From an uncultured Pelagibacteraceae bacterium (lineage in GTDB: Bacteria; Pseudomonadota; Alphaproteobacteria; Pelagibacterales; Pelagibacteraceae), in assembly GCA_902635685.1 (NCBI GenBank), contig CACPOY010000001.1, forward strand, positions 159,417 through 223,416: DNA of 64,000 bases. Reading direction: 5' to 3'. Below, one piece after another: positions 1 to 11,077 of the stretch (position 1 is the first letter of the stretch; every line of letters starts with the position of its first letter). The notes beneath the pieces were generated by a model. It saw only the letters and a list, made by a program, of their open reading frames with translations. It searched no databases and was not told the origin of the DNA. The translations under genes were made by a program, and so were the position numbers.

Positions 1-3000
1 GACATTGTCTTACCATTATACAACCCATAGCAACTAATGCTGTGGTAGCGACTCCATACTCCTCAGCACCCATCATTGCTGCAATGACAACATCTCTTCC
101 AGTTTTTATACCTCCATCAGTTCTTAAAGTAACCTTATGTCTCAAATTGTTTAAAGTAAGGACTTGGTTAGCCTCAGTTAGACCCATTTCCCAAGGGATA
201 CCTACATACTTAACACTTGTCTGTGGAGTTGCGCCGGTCCCACCATTATGACCTGAAATTAATATTATATCTGCTTTTGCTTTTGCTACTCCAGCTGCAA
301 TAGTTCCAATACCTGATGACGCAACTAATTTAACACCAACTCTTGCTTTAGGATTTATTTGTTTTAAATCATAAATTAATTGAGCTAAATCTTCAATCGA
401 ATATATATCGTGATGAGGTGGAGGAGAAATCAATGTTACACCTGGTGTAGAATGTCTTAATTTTGCAATTTCCTCTGTAACTTTAAATCCAGGTAATTGA
501 CCACCTTCTCCGGGTTTAGCACCTTGTGCCATTTTAATTTCTATCTCATTGCAATTATTCAAATAATTTATAGTCACACCAAATCGTGCAGATGCAATCT
601 GTTTAACTCTTGAATTTGCACTATCTCCACTATCCATAACTTTAAATCTTTTCGCGTCCTCTCCTCCTTCACCACTGCAAGAAGCCCCTTTAATTCTGTT
701 CATGCCTATAGCTAATGTTTCGTGTGCCTCTTTTGATAAAGCTCCATGTGACATACTCCCACTACCAAATCTTTTTAATATTTTTTCTATGGGTTCTACT
801 TCAGACAATTCAATTGAAGGACCTAATTTTTTTTTTCTAAAATTTATCAAATCTCTTAAATTAATTGGAGGTAGATCATAAATCCCCTCTACATATTTTT
901 TATAAACCGAGTAGGAATTAGAACCGACAGCACTTTGAAGTAAGTGAATTAACCTGCCTTGATATTGATGAGTTTCTCCATTCTTTCTGTACCTATATAT
1001 TCCCCCAATTGGAAGAACTGTATCCGTAGTTTCAAATGCCTCTTTATGAATTTGTCGTATTTTTTTCTCAATACCAGTCAAACCAATTCCAGAAATTTTA
1101 GATACAACTCCAGGAAAATAATCGTTAACTATAGTTCTACTTAATCCAACTGTTTCAAAATTACATCCACCTCTATAAGAACTTAAAACTGAAATACCCA
1201 TTTTTGACATTATCTTTAATAAGCCAGCGTTAACAGATTTGATATATCTCTCAACACAGTCATCAAAACTGTATTGCCCAAACAACTTTTTTTCATGTCT
1301 TTGAAATAAACTGTCAAAAGCTAAATATGGATTAACGGTCGTAGCACCAACACCTATTAAAGTTGCAAAAGAATGAGTGTCTAAAGCTTCGCCTGATTGC
1401 ACGTTTATTGAAACATAACCCCTTAATTTTTTTTCAATTAAGTAAGTATTTATTGCGCCAACACATAAAAGCATAGGCATTGGCAATCTTTCAAACGAAA
1501 GATTTTTGTCAGTTAAAATCAATTGTGTTTTACCTTGTCTTACAGCTATTTCGGACTCTCTTTGTATTCTTTGAATAGCATTAGTTAAATTTTCATCTTT
1601 TGAAAAAGTACAATCAATATTTAAAGAATTTGTACCAAAAAAATTTACAAATTTACTAAATTGTGAGTTTGATAAAATTGGGCTATTTAAAACATAAATA
1701 TTATCTTTCGTTAAAGTATCAAAATCTAAAATGTTCCCTAGATTTCCAAATCTAGTTTTTAAACTCATAACTTTATTTTCTCTAAGAGAGTCAATCGGAG
1801 GGTTGGTAACCTGGCTAAAATTTTGTCTAAAAAAATGATAAAGTGGTCTGTACTTGTCAGATAAAACTGCCAATGGAGTATCATCTCCCATAGAGCCAGT
1901 CGCCTCTTTAGCGTCCTCAGCCATCGGATGTAATATTAATTCTAAGTCCTCTAAACTTATTCCAAAAGTATGTTGTCTCCTTCTTAAATCTTCTCCTTTA
2001 AAAGTAAACTTCTCTCTATTAATTTGTAATTTTTCGTCTAAATCAATTATTTGTGAATTAAAATGTTTATACTCCTTAGCTAAATAATCTTTAATTTGAT
2101 CGTTTGAAAAAACTTTACCTTTTTCTATTCTTATACCTAAGATTTCTCCTGGCCCCAATCTTCCTTTTGATAAAATTTTCTTCTCATTTAATTCTATCAT
2201 TCCGGTTTCAGATCCTGCAAATAGAAGCTTATCTTTCGTTATGGCATATCTTAAAGGTCTTAATCCGTTACGATCGTTAGCAGCAATTACCCACTCATTA
2301 TCTGTTGCAGCTATGGCTGCAGGGCCATCCCATGGCTCCATTGTACTATTTAAAAAATTAAATAATTGTTGATGATTTTTTGGAAGAGTTCTATTTTTTT
2401 TCGACCACGCGTCAGGTACTAACATTAGTTTTGCTAAAGGAGCAGGTTGTCCAGATTTATTTAATAATTCAAAAACATTATCTAATGCAGCGGAATCTGA
2501 AACTCCTTTTCTAATCACAGGCTTCAAATTATCTAGGTTTTCAAAAAGGGGACTATTCATCTCTTCTTCGTGAACTTTCATCCAATTTTTATTCCCTTTA
2601 TAAGTATTTATTTCTCCATTATGTGCTATTGCTCTAAATGGTTGAGCTAAACTCCAGCTCGGAGCCGTATTAGTTGAAAATCTTTGATGAAAAATTGCGT
2701 ATCGTGATATAAATCTTTGATCATTTAAATCTTGATAAAAATCAGATATTGCCTCAGCTAAGAACATACCTTTATAAATTATAGATTTCGAACTAATCGA
2801 ACATATGTAAAAATCATTAAGAGACATTTCAAAAGCTTTATTTTCTATTCTTTTTCTGATTTCATAAATTTTCCTCTCTAACTCTTTATCAAGCAAATTC
2901 TGATCGTTTGATTTAAATAATACCTGAATTATTTCAGGCATAGTTTGTAAAGCTTTTTCACCTAAAACTTTTGGATTAACAGGCACTTGCCTCCATCCAT

Positions 3001-3388
3001 AAATACTAAAATTATTTTTAGTTAGCTCGCTCTCAACAATTGTTTTACAACTCTCTTGAGATGAGTAATCATTTCTGGGTAAGAAAATCATACCTACACA
3101 AATTTCTGAATTATCATAATCATGACCAGTGACTTGAATTTTTTCTATAAAAAAATCTTTTGGAATTTCTAAATGAATTCCAGCACCATCGCCAGTTTTT
3201 CCGTCAGCATCCACTGCTCCTCGGTGCCAAACAGCTTTGAGGGCCTCAATACCATATTCAACTACTGCCCTAGATTTTTTTCCTTCCGTTGAGCAAATAA
3301 ATCCCACTCCACATGAGTCATGTTCCATTTCTGAGGAATAAACATGATTTTTAGTTAGTAATTCAAAATTTTTTTTATAATTTTCCAT
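1..3388 (-). CDS. gltB: Glutamate synthase large subunit, C-terminal part outside window (partial)
   Basis: Long minus-strand open frame from ATG at 3386-3388 running off the left edge; directly upstream of gltD with a 1-nt overlap; translation resembles the GltB glutaminase/FMN-binding domains. Missing from ORF track because it has no stop in the window. Confidence 0.88.
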   Translation of the reverse strand, partial: MENYKKNFELLTKNHVYSSEMEHDSCGVGFICSTEGKKSRAVVEYGIEALKAVWHRGAVDADGKTGDGAGIHLEIPKDFFIEKIQVTGHDYDNSEICVGMIFLPRNDYSSQESCKTIVESELTKNNFSIYGWRQVPVNPKVLGEKALQTMPEIIQVLFKSNDQNLLDKELERKIYEIRKRIENKAFEMSLNDFYICSISSKSIIYKGMFLAEAISDFYQDLNDQRFISRYAIFHQRFSTNTAPSWSLAQPFRAIAHNGEINTYKGNKNWMKVHEEEMNSPLFENLDNLKPVIRKGVSDSAALDNVFELLNKSGQPAPLAKLMLVPDAWSKKNRTLPKNHQQLFNFLNSTMEPWDGPAAIAATDNEWVIAANDRNGLRPLRYAITKDKLLFAGSETGMIELNEKKILSKGRLGPGEILGIRIEKGKVFSNDQIKDYLAKEYKHFNSQIIDLDEKLQINREKFTFKGEDLRRRQHTFGISLEDLELILHPMAEDAKEATGSMGDDTPLAVLSDKYRPLYHFFRQNFSQVTNPPIDSLRENKVMSLKTRFGNLGNILDFDTLTKDNIYVLNSPILSNSQFSKFVNFFGTNSLNIDCTFSKDENLTNAIQRIQRESEIAVRQGKTQLILTDKNLSFERLPMPMLLCVGAINTYLIEKKLRGYVSINVQSGEALDTHSFATLIGVGATTVNPYLAFDSLFQRHEKKLFGQYSFDDCVERYIKSVNAGLLKIMSKMGISVLSSYRGGCNFETVGLSRTIVNDYFPGVVSKISGIGLTGIEKKIRQIHKEAFETTDTVLPIGGIYRYRKNGETHQYQGRLIHLLQSAVGSNSYSVYKKYVEGIYDLPPINLRDLINFRKKKLGPSIELSEVEPIEKILKRFGSGSMSHGALSKEAHETLAIGMNRIKGASCSGEGGEDAKRFKVMDSGDSANSRVKQIASARFGVTINYLNNCNEIEIKMAQGAKPGEGGQLPGFKVTEEIAKLRHSTPGVTLISPPPHHDIYSIEDLAQLIYDLKQINPKARVGVKLVASSGIGTIAAGVAKAKADIILISGHNGGTGATPQTSVKYVGIPWEMGLTEANQVLTLNNLRHKVTLRTDGGIKTGRDVVIAAMMGAEEYGVATTALVAMGCIMVRQC

Positions 3389-4827
3389 TAAGCAACTTTT
3401 ATTTTTCCCAATTTATTATTTTCTAAATAAGTCTTAATTGAAGATGCTGCATCTCTTCCGTCTTTAATAGCCCAAACGACTAAAGAGGCTCCTCTTACAA
3501 TATCCCCTGCAGCAAAAACGCCTTTTAAATTAGTTTCCATAGTATCAAAATCTGTTTTAATAGTTCCCCATCTAGTAACTTGTAATTCCTGAGCTTCAAA
3601 AAGAAGGGGTAAATTTTCTGGATCAAAACCTAGAGCTTTTATAACCATATCAGCTTTTATTTCAAATGCCGAACCTTCTTTAATTACTGGTTTCCTTCTT
3701 CCAGATTCATCTGGTTCACCTAATTTAATTTGATCAACTACCAAATTTTCAATTTTATTTTTACCTTTAAATTCTTTTGGGCTAGATAACCACACAAACT
3801 CAACACCTTCCTCCTCAGCATTTGCTACTTCTCTCGCTGATCCAGGCATATTTTCTTTATCTCTTCTATAAATACATTTTACTGACTTTGCATTTTGTCT
3901 AACTGATGTTCTTACACAATCCATAGCAGTATCACCACCACCTATTACGACAACATCTTTTCCTTCAGCATTTAATATACCTTTGTCAAATAATTCTACT
4001 TTATCTCCTAAGCCTTTTTTATTTGATGCTATCAAAAACTCCATTGCTGGAAAAATGTTTTCTAAATCATTTCCAGGTAATTCGATTTCTCTCGGTTTAT
4101 AAACACCGGTAGCAATTAAAATTGCATCATGTTCTTTTCTTAATTGCTCTAAAGTCGCATCTTTTCCTACTTCAAAGTTTTGAACAAATTTAATTCCACC
4201 ATCCTTTAAGAGTTTTGTACGTCTTTCAACTACATATTTTTCTAATTTAAAATTTGGAATACCATAAATTAACAATCCTCCTGCACGATCATATCGATCA
4301 TACACGGTAATTTTATAACCATTTTGTCTTAGTTGTTCAGCTGCCGCTAATCCTGCGGGACCTGCTCCAATTATGCCAACACTTTGATCTTTTTCATATT
4401 TCACATTAATTGGCTTAACCCAGCCCTTTTCCCATGCGTTATCAGTTATATATTTTTCAACTGAACCTATTGTTACCGTTCCATGGCCTGATTGTTCTAT
4501 TACACAATTTCCTTCACATAATCTGTCTTGTGGACAAATTCTTCCACAAACTTCAGGCATGTTGTTAGTACTTTGGGATAACTCGTAAGCTTCTTTAAGT
4601 CTTCCTTCTGCTGTTAATTTCAACCAATCAGGAATATTGTTACTCAATGGACAATGCACTTGGCAAAAAGGGACTCCACATTGTGAACATCTACTTGATT
4701 GGTCTTGTGCTTTCTGATTAATAAAATCTCCATAAATCTCATTAAAATCTGATTTTCTTGTATCAACATCCCTTTTAGGTGGGTTTTGTTGACCTATTTT
4801 TACAAATTTTAGCATTTTATCTGACAT
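3388..4827 (-). CDS. gltD: Glutamate synthase small subunit (NADPH)
   Basis: 479 aa; N-terminal CxxC Fe-S cluster motifs (CSQCGVPFCQVHCP), GAGPAGLAAAEQLR FAD motif, GGGDTAMDCVR NADPH motif. Confidence 0.95.
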   Translation of the reverse strand: MSDKMLKFVKIGQQNPPKRDVDTRKSDFNEIYGDFINQKAQDQSSRCSQCGVPFCQVHCPLSNNIPDWLKLTAEGRLKEAYELSQSTNNMPEVCGRICPQDRLCEGNCVIEQSGHGTVTIGSVEKYITDNAWEKGWVKPINVKYEKDQSVGIIGAGPAGLAAAEQLRQNGYKITVYDRYDRAGGLLIYGIPNFKLEKYVVERRTKLLKDGGIKFVQNFEVGKDATLEQLRKEHDAILIATGVYKPREIELPGNDLENIFPAMEFLIASNKKGLGDKVELFDKGILNAEGKDVVVIGGGDTAMDCVRTSVRQNAKSVKCIYRRDKENMPGSAREVANAEEEGVEFVWLSSPKEFKGKNKIENLVVDQIKLGEPDESGRRKPVIKEGSAFEIKADMVIKALGFDPENLPLLFEAQELQVTRWGTIKTDFDTMETNLKGVFAAGDIVRGASLVVWAIKDGRDAASSIKTYLENNKLGKIKVA

Positions 4828-5010
4828 AACAATTATAAATTTAGAGCAAAATATACTTTGTTTTTCAATGTAAAAGAAATATTTAGGTCAGAATATATTA
4901 CCTAATTTGATGAATATTGCCTTTGAATTCTAGGTTTTTGGATAAATGCATACCTAATATGAATAAATCGAATTGTTTAAAATCGATATTTTTTAAGTTA
5001 CCACACTTAA

Positions 5011-5778
5011 ATGTTTGACGAATTTTTAGAAATATTCATTCTTTCAGCAGTTCAAGGAATATCAGAATTCTTACCAATTAGCTCCTCGGCGCATTTAATT
5101 TTAATTTCTAGTTTTTTTGATTTAAAAATAAATTCTTTATTAATAGACATTAGTTTGCATTTAGGTTCGCTAATCGCAATAATATTTTATTTCAGAAAAG
5201 ATTTATTTGACTTAAATAACAATCGAAAATATCTAAATCTAATTCTATTTGGATCGATACCACTTTTAATATTTGGATATATATTGCATACATCCGAACT
5301 AATTTATCTTTTAAGGAATATAAAAGTAATTGCATTTACATCTTTGTTTTTTGGAATAATTTTGTTTTTTTCAGACCAGGCTAAAACAGAAAAAAATATA
5401 TCTACAAATTTAGATTTTAAATCAATAATATTTATTGGTCTATTTCAAATTTTGGCACTAATACCGGGTGTTAGTCGAGCGGGTATAACTTTGACTGCAG
5501 CAAGATTCTTAAAATTCAATAGGGTCGATTCTGGTAAAATCTCCTTTTTGTTGTCTATTCCCGCTTTAGCTGGTGCTAGTTTTCTTGGACTCCAAGACCT
5601 TATGGGTCAACCATTAGAAATAAATCATTTAATTATTTTTGCTATAATTTTATCTTTTTTATTTTCTTTTATAACAGTAAGATTTTTTTTAAATTTTATT
5701 AATAAATTTTCATTAAATATTTTTATAATTTATAGAATTTTATTATCACTTATCTTATTTGGAATTATTTATCTTTAA
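5011..5778 (+). CDS. uppP: Undecaprenyl-diphosphatase UppP/BacA
   Basis: 255 aa membrane protein; GISEFLPISSSAHL and PGVSRAGIT signature motifs. Confidence 0.95.
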   Translation: MFDEFLEIFILSAVQGISEFLPISSSAHLILISSFFDLKINSLLIDISLHLGSLIAIIFYFRKDLFDLNNNRKYLNLILFGSIPLLIFGYILHTSELIYLLRNIKVIAFTSLFFGIILFFSDQAKTEKNISTNLDFKSIIFIGLFQILALIPGVSRAGITLTAARFLKFNRVDSGKISFLLSIPALAGASFLGLQDLMGQPLEINHLIIFAIILSFLFSFITVRFFLNFINKFSLNIFIIYRILLSLILFGIIYL

Positions 5779-6665
5779 GAAGACCTTTTTATTAAAGGAA
5801 CTAATTGAGAAAACAAAACACCTGATAATATAAATAAACATCCTAACAAATTATTTATATCTAATATTTGATTTAGCAAAAACCATGCTGCTACTGTAGC
5901 AAAAACACCTTCCAGAGAAAATATTATAGCAGCGGGAGCAGGGGTAATATTTTTTTGAGCATATATCTGTAATACAAAAGCAAGTCCACCTGATAATATT
6001 CCAGCATATAAAATTGAGTCTATCTCGTTTACGATATTTTCAAAAATAAACTCCTCATAAACTGAACCAATTAAAAAAGAAAATATAGCTACAATTAAAG
6101 TTTGAACAGCGCCGATGGTTATGGGCAAATTGTATTTTGTAATAATTATTGATGTAAAAATAATGTGCGTACTCCAGAATAATGCTCCAAGAATGACCAA
6201 TGTATCTCCAAGCCTAACTGTAGCATCATAAAAACTTGTTAATAGATATCCACCAATTAAACATAAAATTACTGAAGGCCATACACTCCAATGTAATGAG
6301 TTCCTCTTAAATATAAAAAGAATAATCGGTACCATAGGGACATAAAAAATTGTAAAGAAGGCGGCATTGGCTACATCCGTATAAAGTAGAGCTATTTGTT
6401 GTAATGCTGAGCCTAAAAAAAGTGATAATCCAATTAAACAGGACAGAATAACAAAATGTCTATAACCAATTTTAAACTCTATTTTAAATTTTTTAGTCTC
6501 AAATAATAATGCTACAGGAAGAATTGCTAAAAAACCTACAAAAAATCTAACTGCATTAAATGTAAAAGGACCTATATCATCCATACCAGTGTCTTGAGCT
6601 ATAAATGTAGTTCCCCAAATAAATGTGCATAACAAAGCACTTAACAATGAAACACTCTTGGACAT
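5775..6665 (-). CDS. EamA/DMT family transporter
   Basis: 296 aa, about 10 TM segments, N-terminal FIWGTTFIAQ EamA-type motif. Confidence 0.9.
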   Translation of the reverse strand: MSKSVSLLSALLCTFIWGTTFIAQDTGMDDIGPFTFNAVRFFVGFLAILPVALLFETKKFKIEFKIGYRHFVILSCLIGLSLFLGSALQQIALLYTDVANAAFFTIFYVPMVPIILFIFKRNSLHWSVWPSVILCLIGGYLLTSFYDATVRLGDTLVILGALFWSTHIIFTSIIITKYNLPITIGAVQTLIVAIFSFLIGSVYEEFIFENIVNEIDSILYAGILSGGLAFVLQIYAQKNITPAPAAIIFSLEGVFATVAAWFLLNQILDINNLLGCLFILSGVLFSQLVPLIKRSS

Positions 6666-6672
6666 TATTTAA

Positions 6673-7938
6673 CTAAACAGCTAGCTTATAGGCAAAATTT
6701 TTGCCCAAATTTTCTTTTAAATTATTATTAAATCGAGCTGCCTCCGCACCGTCGATAATTCTATGATCATACGATAAAGAAAGTGGTAACATAGTACGTG
6801 TAACAAATTTTCCATCCATAAATACCTGTTTTTTTTCTGCTCTGCCTACTCCCAAAATAGCAACCTCAGGATAATTTATAATTGGAGTAAAGAAAGATCC
6901 ACCAATTCCTCCAAGGCTAGTTATGGTCATTGAACCTCCAAATAACTCTTTTTTATCAATTTTAAGATCTCTGCATTGTTGACTTATTTTTTTTAATTCT
7001 GTGCTTATTAAAGAAATATTCTTATTATCAGCATTCCTCAATTTTGGAACCATCAAACCATGGGGAGTATCTACTGCTATACCAACATGATAATATTTTT
7101 TAACAGTCATTTTACCATTTTCAATTTCATCTATTGAGGTATTAAAATTTGGAAATTTTTTCAATGATGTTGTTAATGCTTTTACGATGAAAGCTAATGG
7201 TGTAATTTTTTTTTTTTCACCAGTATATATATCCGTTAGAGAAGTTCTGAATTCCTCTAATTCAGTTATATCAGCTTCATCATGATTAGTTACGTGAGGA
7301 ATTTTTGTCCACGAGTTCATCAAATATCTAGATGATAACTTTTTTACTCTCGGGATGTCTCTAATATCTACTTCTCCAAAATCTGAATGTGAATATTCTA
7401 GTTCAATCTTTTTTTCAGTTGTAATTTGATCTTTGAAATTTTTATTAGATTTGGTTGCAACAAATAACTTCACATCACTTTCGGTAATCCTCCCTTGTCT
7501 TTCACTACCTGGAACTTTATTAATATTAACTCCCAGTTCTCTTGCAAATTTTCTTACTTTTGGTGATGCAGAAGCTTTTGCAGAAAAATCTTTGATTATT
7601 ATATTTTTAGTTTCATTACTTTTTTTTAATTCATTTTTTTTTATTTTTTTTGATAATTGATTTTTTGTTAATTCCTGGACACTTGTTTTTTTAACTTCTT
7701 TCTCACTTTCAATTTCAATAATTTTATCACCTTCCGATACTTTGTCTCCAATTTTAACTTTTACAGAAGTTACAGTACCATCATCAGATGATGGTATTTC
7801 CACACTAGATTTATCGCTTTCAATAGTTATTAGTGGATCATTCTTTTTAATTTTTTGACCTTTTTTAATTAAAACTTCAATGACTTCTACGTCTTTGAAT
7901 TCACCAATATTTGGAACTTTTATATCTATATTTGACAT
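6673..7938 (-). CDS. aceF: Dihydrolipoamide acetyltransferase (PDH E2)
   Basis: 421 aa; single N-terminal lipoyl domain (ESDKSSVEIPS), peripheral subunit-binding domain (ASPKVRKFARELGV), catalytic SYDHRIIDGAEAARF. Confidence 0.93.
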   Translation of the reverse strand: MSNIDIKVPNIGEFKDVEVIEVLIKKGQKIKKNDPLITIESDKSSVEIPSSDDGTVTSVKVKIGDKVSEGDKIIEIESEKEVKKTSVQELTKNQLSKKIKKNELKKSNETKNIIIKDFSAKASASPKVRKFARELGVNINKVPGSERQGRITESDVKLFVATKSNKNFKDQITTEKKIELEYSHSDFGEVDIRDIPRVKKLSSRYLMNSWTKIPHVTNHDEADITELEEFRTSLTDIYTGEKKKITPLAFIVKALTTSLKKFPNFNTSIDEIENGKMTVKKYYHVGIAVDTPHGLMVPKLRNADNKNISLISTELKKISQQCRDLKIDKKELFGGSMTITSLGGIGGSFFTPIINYPEVAILGVGRAEKKQVFMDGKFVTRTMLPLSLSYDHRIIDGAEAARFNNNLKENLGKNFAYKLAV

Positions 7939-10900
7939 TATAGTTTTGTCGGCATTGGTTTATTTTTATCAATTTTGTATTTCTTTATTGCCTCTTGAGC
8001 ATATTTAGATGCAATTAATTGTTCTTTAGCTAAAACACTTAGTCCATAAGTAACAACGTGCTCTTTATCAACTTCAAAAAACTTCCTTAAATTTTTTCTT
8101 GTATCACTTCTACCAAATCCGTCTGTTCCTAGTGAATAAAAGCTCTTATTTGTATAAGGTCGAATTTGGTCAGAGTTCATTCTCATATAATCTGATGCAG
8201 CTAGAATAGGACCTTCAGTTTTACCTAAACAACTTTCAACATATGATTTTTTTGCTTCTTTTTCAGGATTTAATAAATTATACCTCTCGACCTCTAAACC
8301 ATCCCTTCTTAATTCATTAAAACTAGTCACGCTCCAAACCTCACTATCAATTTGATATTCGGTTTGTAAAATTTCTGCAGCAGCCATCATTTCTCTTAAG
8401 ATTGTACCAGATCCTAAAAACTGAATTTTAGTTTTTTTATATTTGTTAAATTCTTTTATTTTATACATTCCTTTTAATATACCTTCTTCACATGATTTAT
8501 CTGTTGGCATAGCAGGGTGAGGATAATTTTCATTCATTGTAGTAATGTAATAAAAAATATTTTCTTTATTCTCGTGCATTCTTTTCAACCCTTCTCTAAA
8601 TATGGTTGCTAACTCATAATGAAATGTTGGATCATAGGACTTACAATTTGGAATTGTTGATGCCATTAAATGACTATGTCCATCTTGGTGTTGTAAACCT
8701 TCTCCTGCTAAAGTAGTTCTTCCAGCAGTAGCACCAATTAAAAATCCTCTTGATTGACTATCTGCTCCCGCCCAAGCAAAGTCACCTATTCTCTGAAAAC
8801 CAAACATTGAATAAAATAAATAAATTGGGATCATTTCAATATCATGATTTGTGTAAGAAGTACCTGCAGCAATCCATGAAGACATTGCACCTGCCTCATT
8901 GATTCCTTCTTCCAAAACTTGTCCACTTTTTTCTTCTCTATATGAACTTAATTGTGCCGCATCCTCAGGTTCATATTTTTGTCCTTCATGAGCATAAATA
9001 CCAATTTTTTGAAAAAAACCTTCCATTCCAAATGTTCTCGCTTCGTCAGGAATAATTGGCACCAATCTTGGAGCAACATTTTTATCTCTTAAAAGATTTG
9101 TTAACATTCTGACTAATGCCATGGTAGTGGACATCTCTTTATCTCCTGTTGATACTTTCATATTGTCAAAAATATTTTTTGGAGGAGCTTTAATGGGTTT
9201 TGCATAAGTAGTCCTCTCTGGGATAAATCCTCCAAGTTGAAGTCTTCTTTCTTTTATATATTTTATTTCTGGTGAGTTTTGGTCCGGCTTATAATATTCA
9301 ATATTTTGTACCTGTTTATCAGTTAGAGGGACATCAAACCTGTCTCTGTAATACATCAAATCGTTTATATCTAATTTTTTAGTTTGATGTGTTGTATTTA
9401 CACTTTCACCGCTTTTACCCATACCATAACCCTTTATAGTCTTGGCAATCACAACTGTTGGACTTCCAATATTTTTTGAGGCTTTATCATAAGCTGCAAA
9501 AACTTTGTGAGGATCATGTCCACCTCTATTCAGTCTCCATATATCTTTATCTGAAAGGCTGGAAACTAATTCTTTAGTTTCAGGATATTTGCCAAAAAAT
9601 TTTTCTCTGACATAAGCTCCGTCTCTTGCTTTCATCGCTTGATATTCACCATCAACGGTTTCATTCATAACTTTAATTAAATAGCCAGTTTTATCATTAG
9701 CCAATAGCGGATCCCAATAAGAACCCCAGATTACTTTAATAACATTCCATCCAGCTCCTCTAAAAATACCCTCTAATTCTTGTATAATTTTTCCATTGCC
9801 CCTTACTGGTCCGTCCAATCTTTGAAGATTGCAATTGATTACAAATATTAAATTATCTAATTTTTCTCTAGCTGCTAAACCGATTGCACCTAAAGACTCT
9901 GGTTCATCCATTTCCCCATCTCCTAAAAAAGCCCATACTTTTCGTCCTTCATCTTTAATTAGACCTCTGTTAATTAAATATTTCATATATCTTGCTTGAT
10001 ATATTGCTAGCATTGGTCCTAAACCCATTGAGACTGTGGGAAATTGCCAAAAATTTGGCATCAACCAAGGGTGTGGATAAGATGAAAGACCTCCTGGATT
10101 GACTTCTTGCCTAAAACTATCTAACTGCTTTTCGTTAAGTCTTCCCTCAAGAAACGCTCTTGCGTACATACCTGGCGCGCTATGGCCTTGAAAGTAAATT
10201 AAATCCCCACCAAATTTATTATTTTTTGCTCTCCAAAAATGATTCATACCTACATCATAAAGTGTAGCAGCTGATGCAAATGTTCCAATATGTCCTCCTA
10301 GCTCTGGAAACTTTTTGTTCACACGAACAACCATTGCTGCGGAATTCCATCTTATCAATGACCTAATTCTTCTCTCGATATTTTGATCACCATTTGATTT
10401 TTTCTCTTCATTTACTGGAATTGTATTTATATAAGGTGTGTTTTGTGTATAGGGAATATTTGCACCCTCCATATAAGCTTTATTAATTAATTCCTTTATT
10501 AAATAATGAGCTCTCTGATTACCATCTTTTTCAATTACTGCAGAAAGTGACTCTAACCACTCATTGGTTTCTAATGGATCAATATCACCGTCATTAACTA
10601 CTTGAATTATTTCTGGTTTTTTTCTCTCACTATTATTTGTATGGATAGTTTGCTCTTGTTTTTTTTCTAATGATTTCTCCGCCTCTTTAATCAAGTTTTC
10701 AGTGTCTTTTGGAATAGTTTTTGATTGAGAATTTTTTTCAATTGAACCTGAAACACTGAGAATTAAATCACCTTTCGAAACTTTATCACCTACTTTAACT
10801 TTAATTGTCTCAATTATACCTGATAATGTCGAAGGTATTTCAACACTTGATTTATCACTTTCAATAGTAACTACTGGATCATTTTTGGCAATTTTTTCAC

Positions 10901-10976
10901 CTTCTTTGACAAGTAATTCAATAACCTCTACATTTTCAAAATCGCCTATATCAGGAACTAATAGTTTTTCACTCAT
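7938..10976 (-). CDS. aceE: Pyruvate dehydrogenase E1 (homodimeric AceE type) with N-terminal lipoyl domain
   Basis: 1012 aa; residues about 1-78 are a lipoyl domain (VTIESDKSSVEIPS), then a linker, then an AceE body (DIDPLETNEWLESL..., GDGEMDEPES). Confidence 0.94.
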   Translation of the reverse strand: MSEKLLVPDIGDFENVEVIELLVKEGEKIAKNDPVVTIESDKSSVEIPSTLSGIIETIKVKVGDKVSKGDLILSVSGSIEKNSQSKTIPKDTENLIKEAEKSLEKKQEQTIHTNNSERKKPEIIQVVNDGDIDPLETNEWLESLSAVIEKDGNQRAHYLIKELINKAYMEGANIPYTQNTPYINTIPVNEEKKSNGDQNIERRIRSLIRWNSAAMVVRVNKKFPELGGHIGTFASAATLYDVGMNHFWRAKNNKFGGDLIYFQGHSAPGMYARAFLEGRLNEKQLDSFRQEVNPGGLSSYPHPWLMPNFWQFPTVSMGLGPMLAIYQARYMKYLINRGLIKDEGRKVWAFLGDGEMDEPESLGAIGLAAREKLDNLIFVINCNLQRLDGPVRGNGKIIQELEGIFRGAGWNVIKVIWGSYWDPLLANDKTGYLIKVMNETVDGEYQAMKARDGAYVREKFFGKYPETKELVSSLSDKDIWRLNRGGHDPHKVFAAYDKASKNIGSPTVVIAKTIKGYGMGKSGESVNTTHQTKKLDINDLMYYRDRFDVPLTDKQVQNIEYYKPDQNSPEIKYIKERRLQLGGFIPERTTYAKPIKAPPKNIFDNMKVSTGDKEMSTTMALVRMLTNLLRDKNVAPRLVPIIPDEARTFGMEGFFQKIGIYAHEGQKYEPEDAAQLSSYREEKSGQVLEEGINEAGAMSSWIAAGTSYTNHDIEMIPIYLFYSMFGFQRIGDFAWAGADSQSRGFLIGATAGRTTLAGEGLQHQDGHSHLMASTIPNCKSYDPTFHYELATIFREGLKRMHENKENIFYYITTMNENYPHPAMPTDKSCEEGILKGMYKIKEFNKYKKTKIQFLGSGTILREMMAAAEILQTEYQIDSEVWSVTSFNELRRDGLEVERYNLLNPEKEAKKSYVESCLGKTEGPILAASDYMRMNSDQIRPYTNKSFYSLGTDGFGRSDTRKNLRKFFEVDKEHVVTYGLSVLAKEQLIASKYAQEAIKKYKIDKNKPMPTKL

Positions 10977-11077
10977 TTAATATTAAGATCTTATACACTA
11001 TAAAATTTTACTTAATTGTTATTTTTAACACATTCTGCTCAATTTTTTGACACTCTTCTTACGTATCCTTTAGAAAA

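Noticed and set aside
42-251. ORFs 42-251, 959-1144 and 1854-2087 on plus strand
   Set aside because: Antisense to the gltB coding frame; no recognisable domains.
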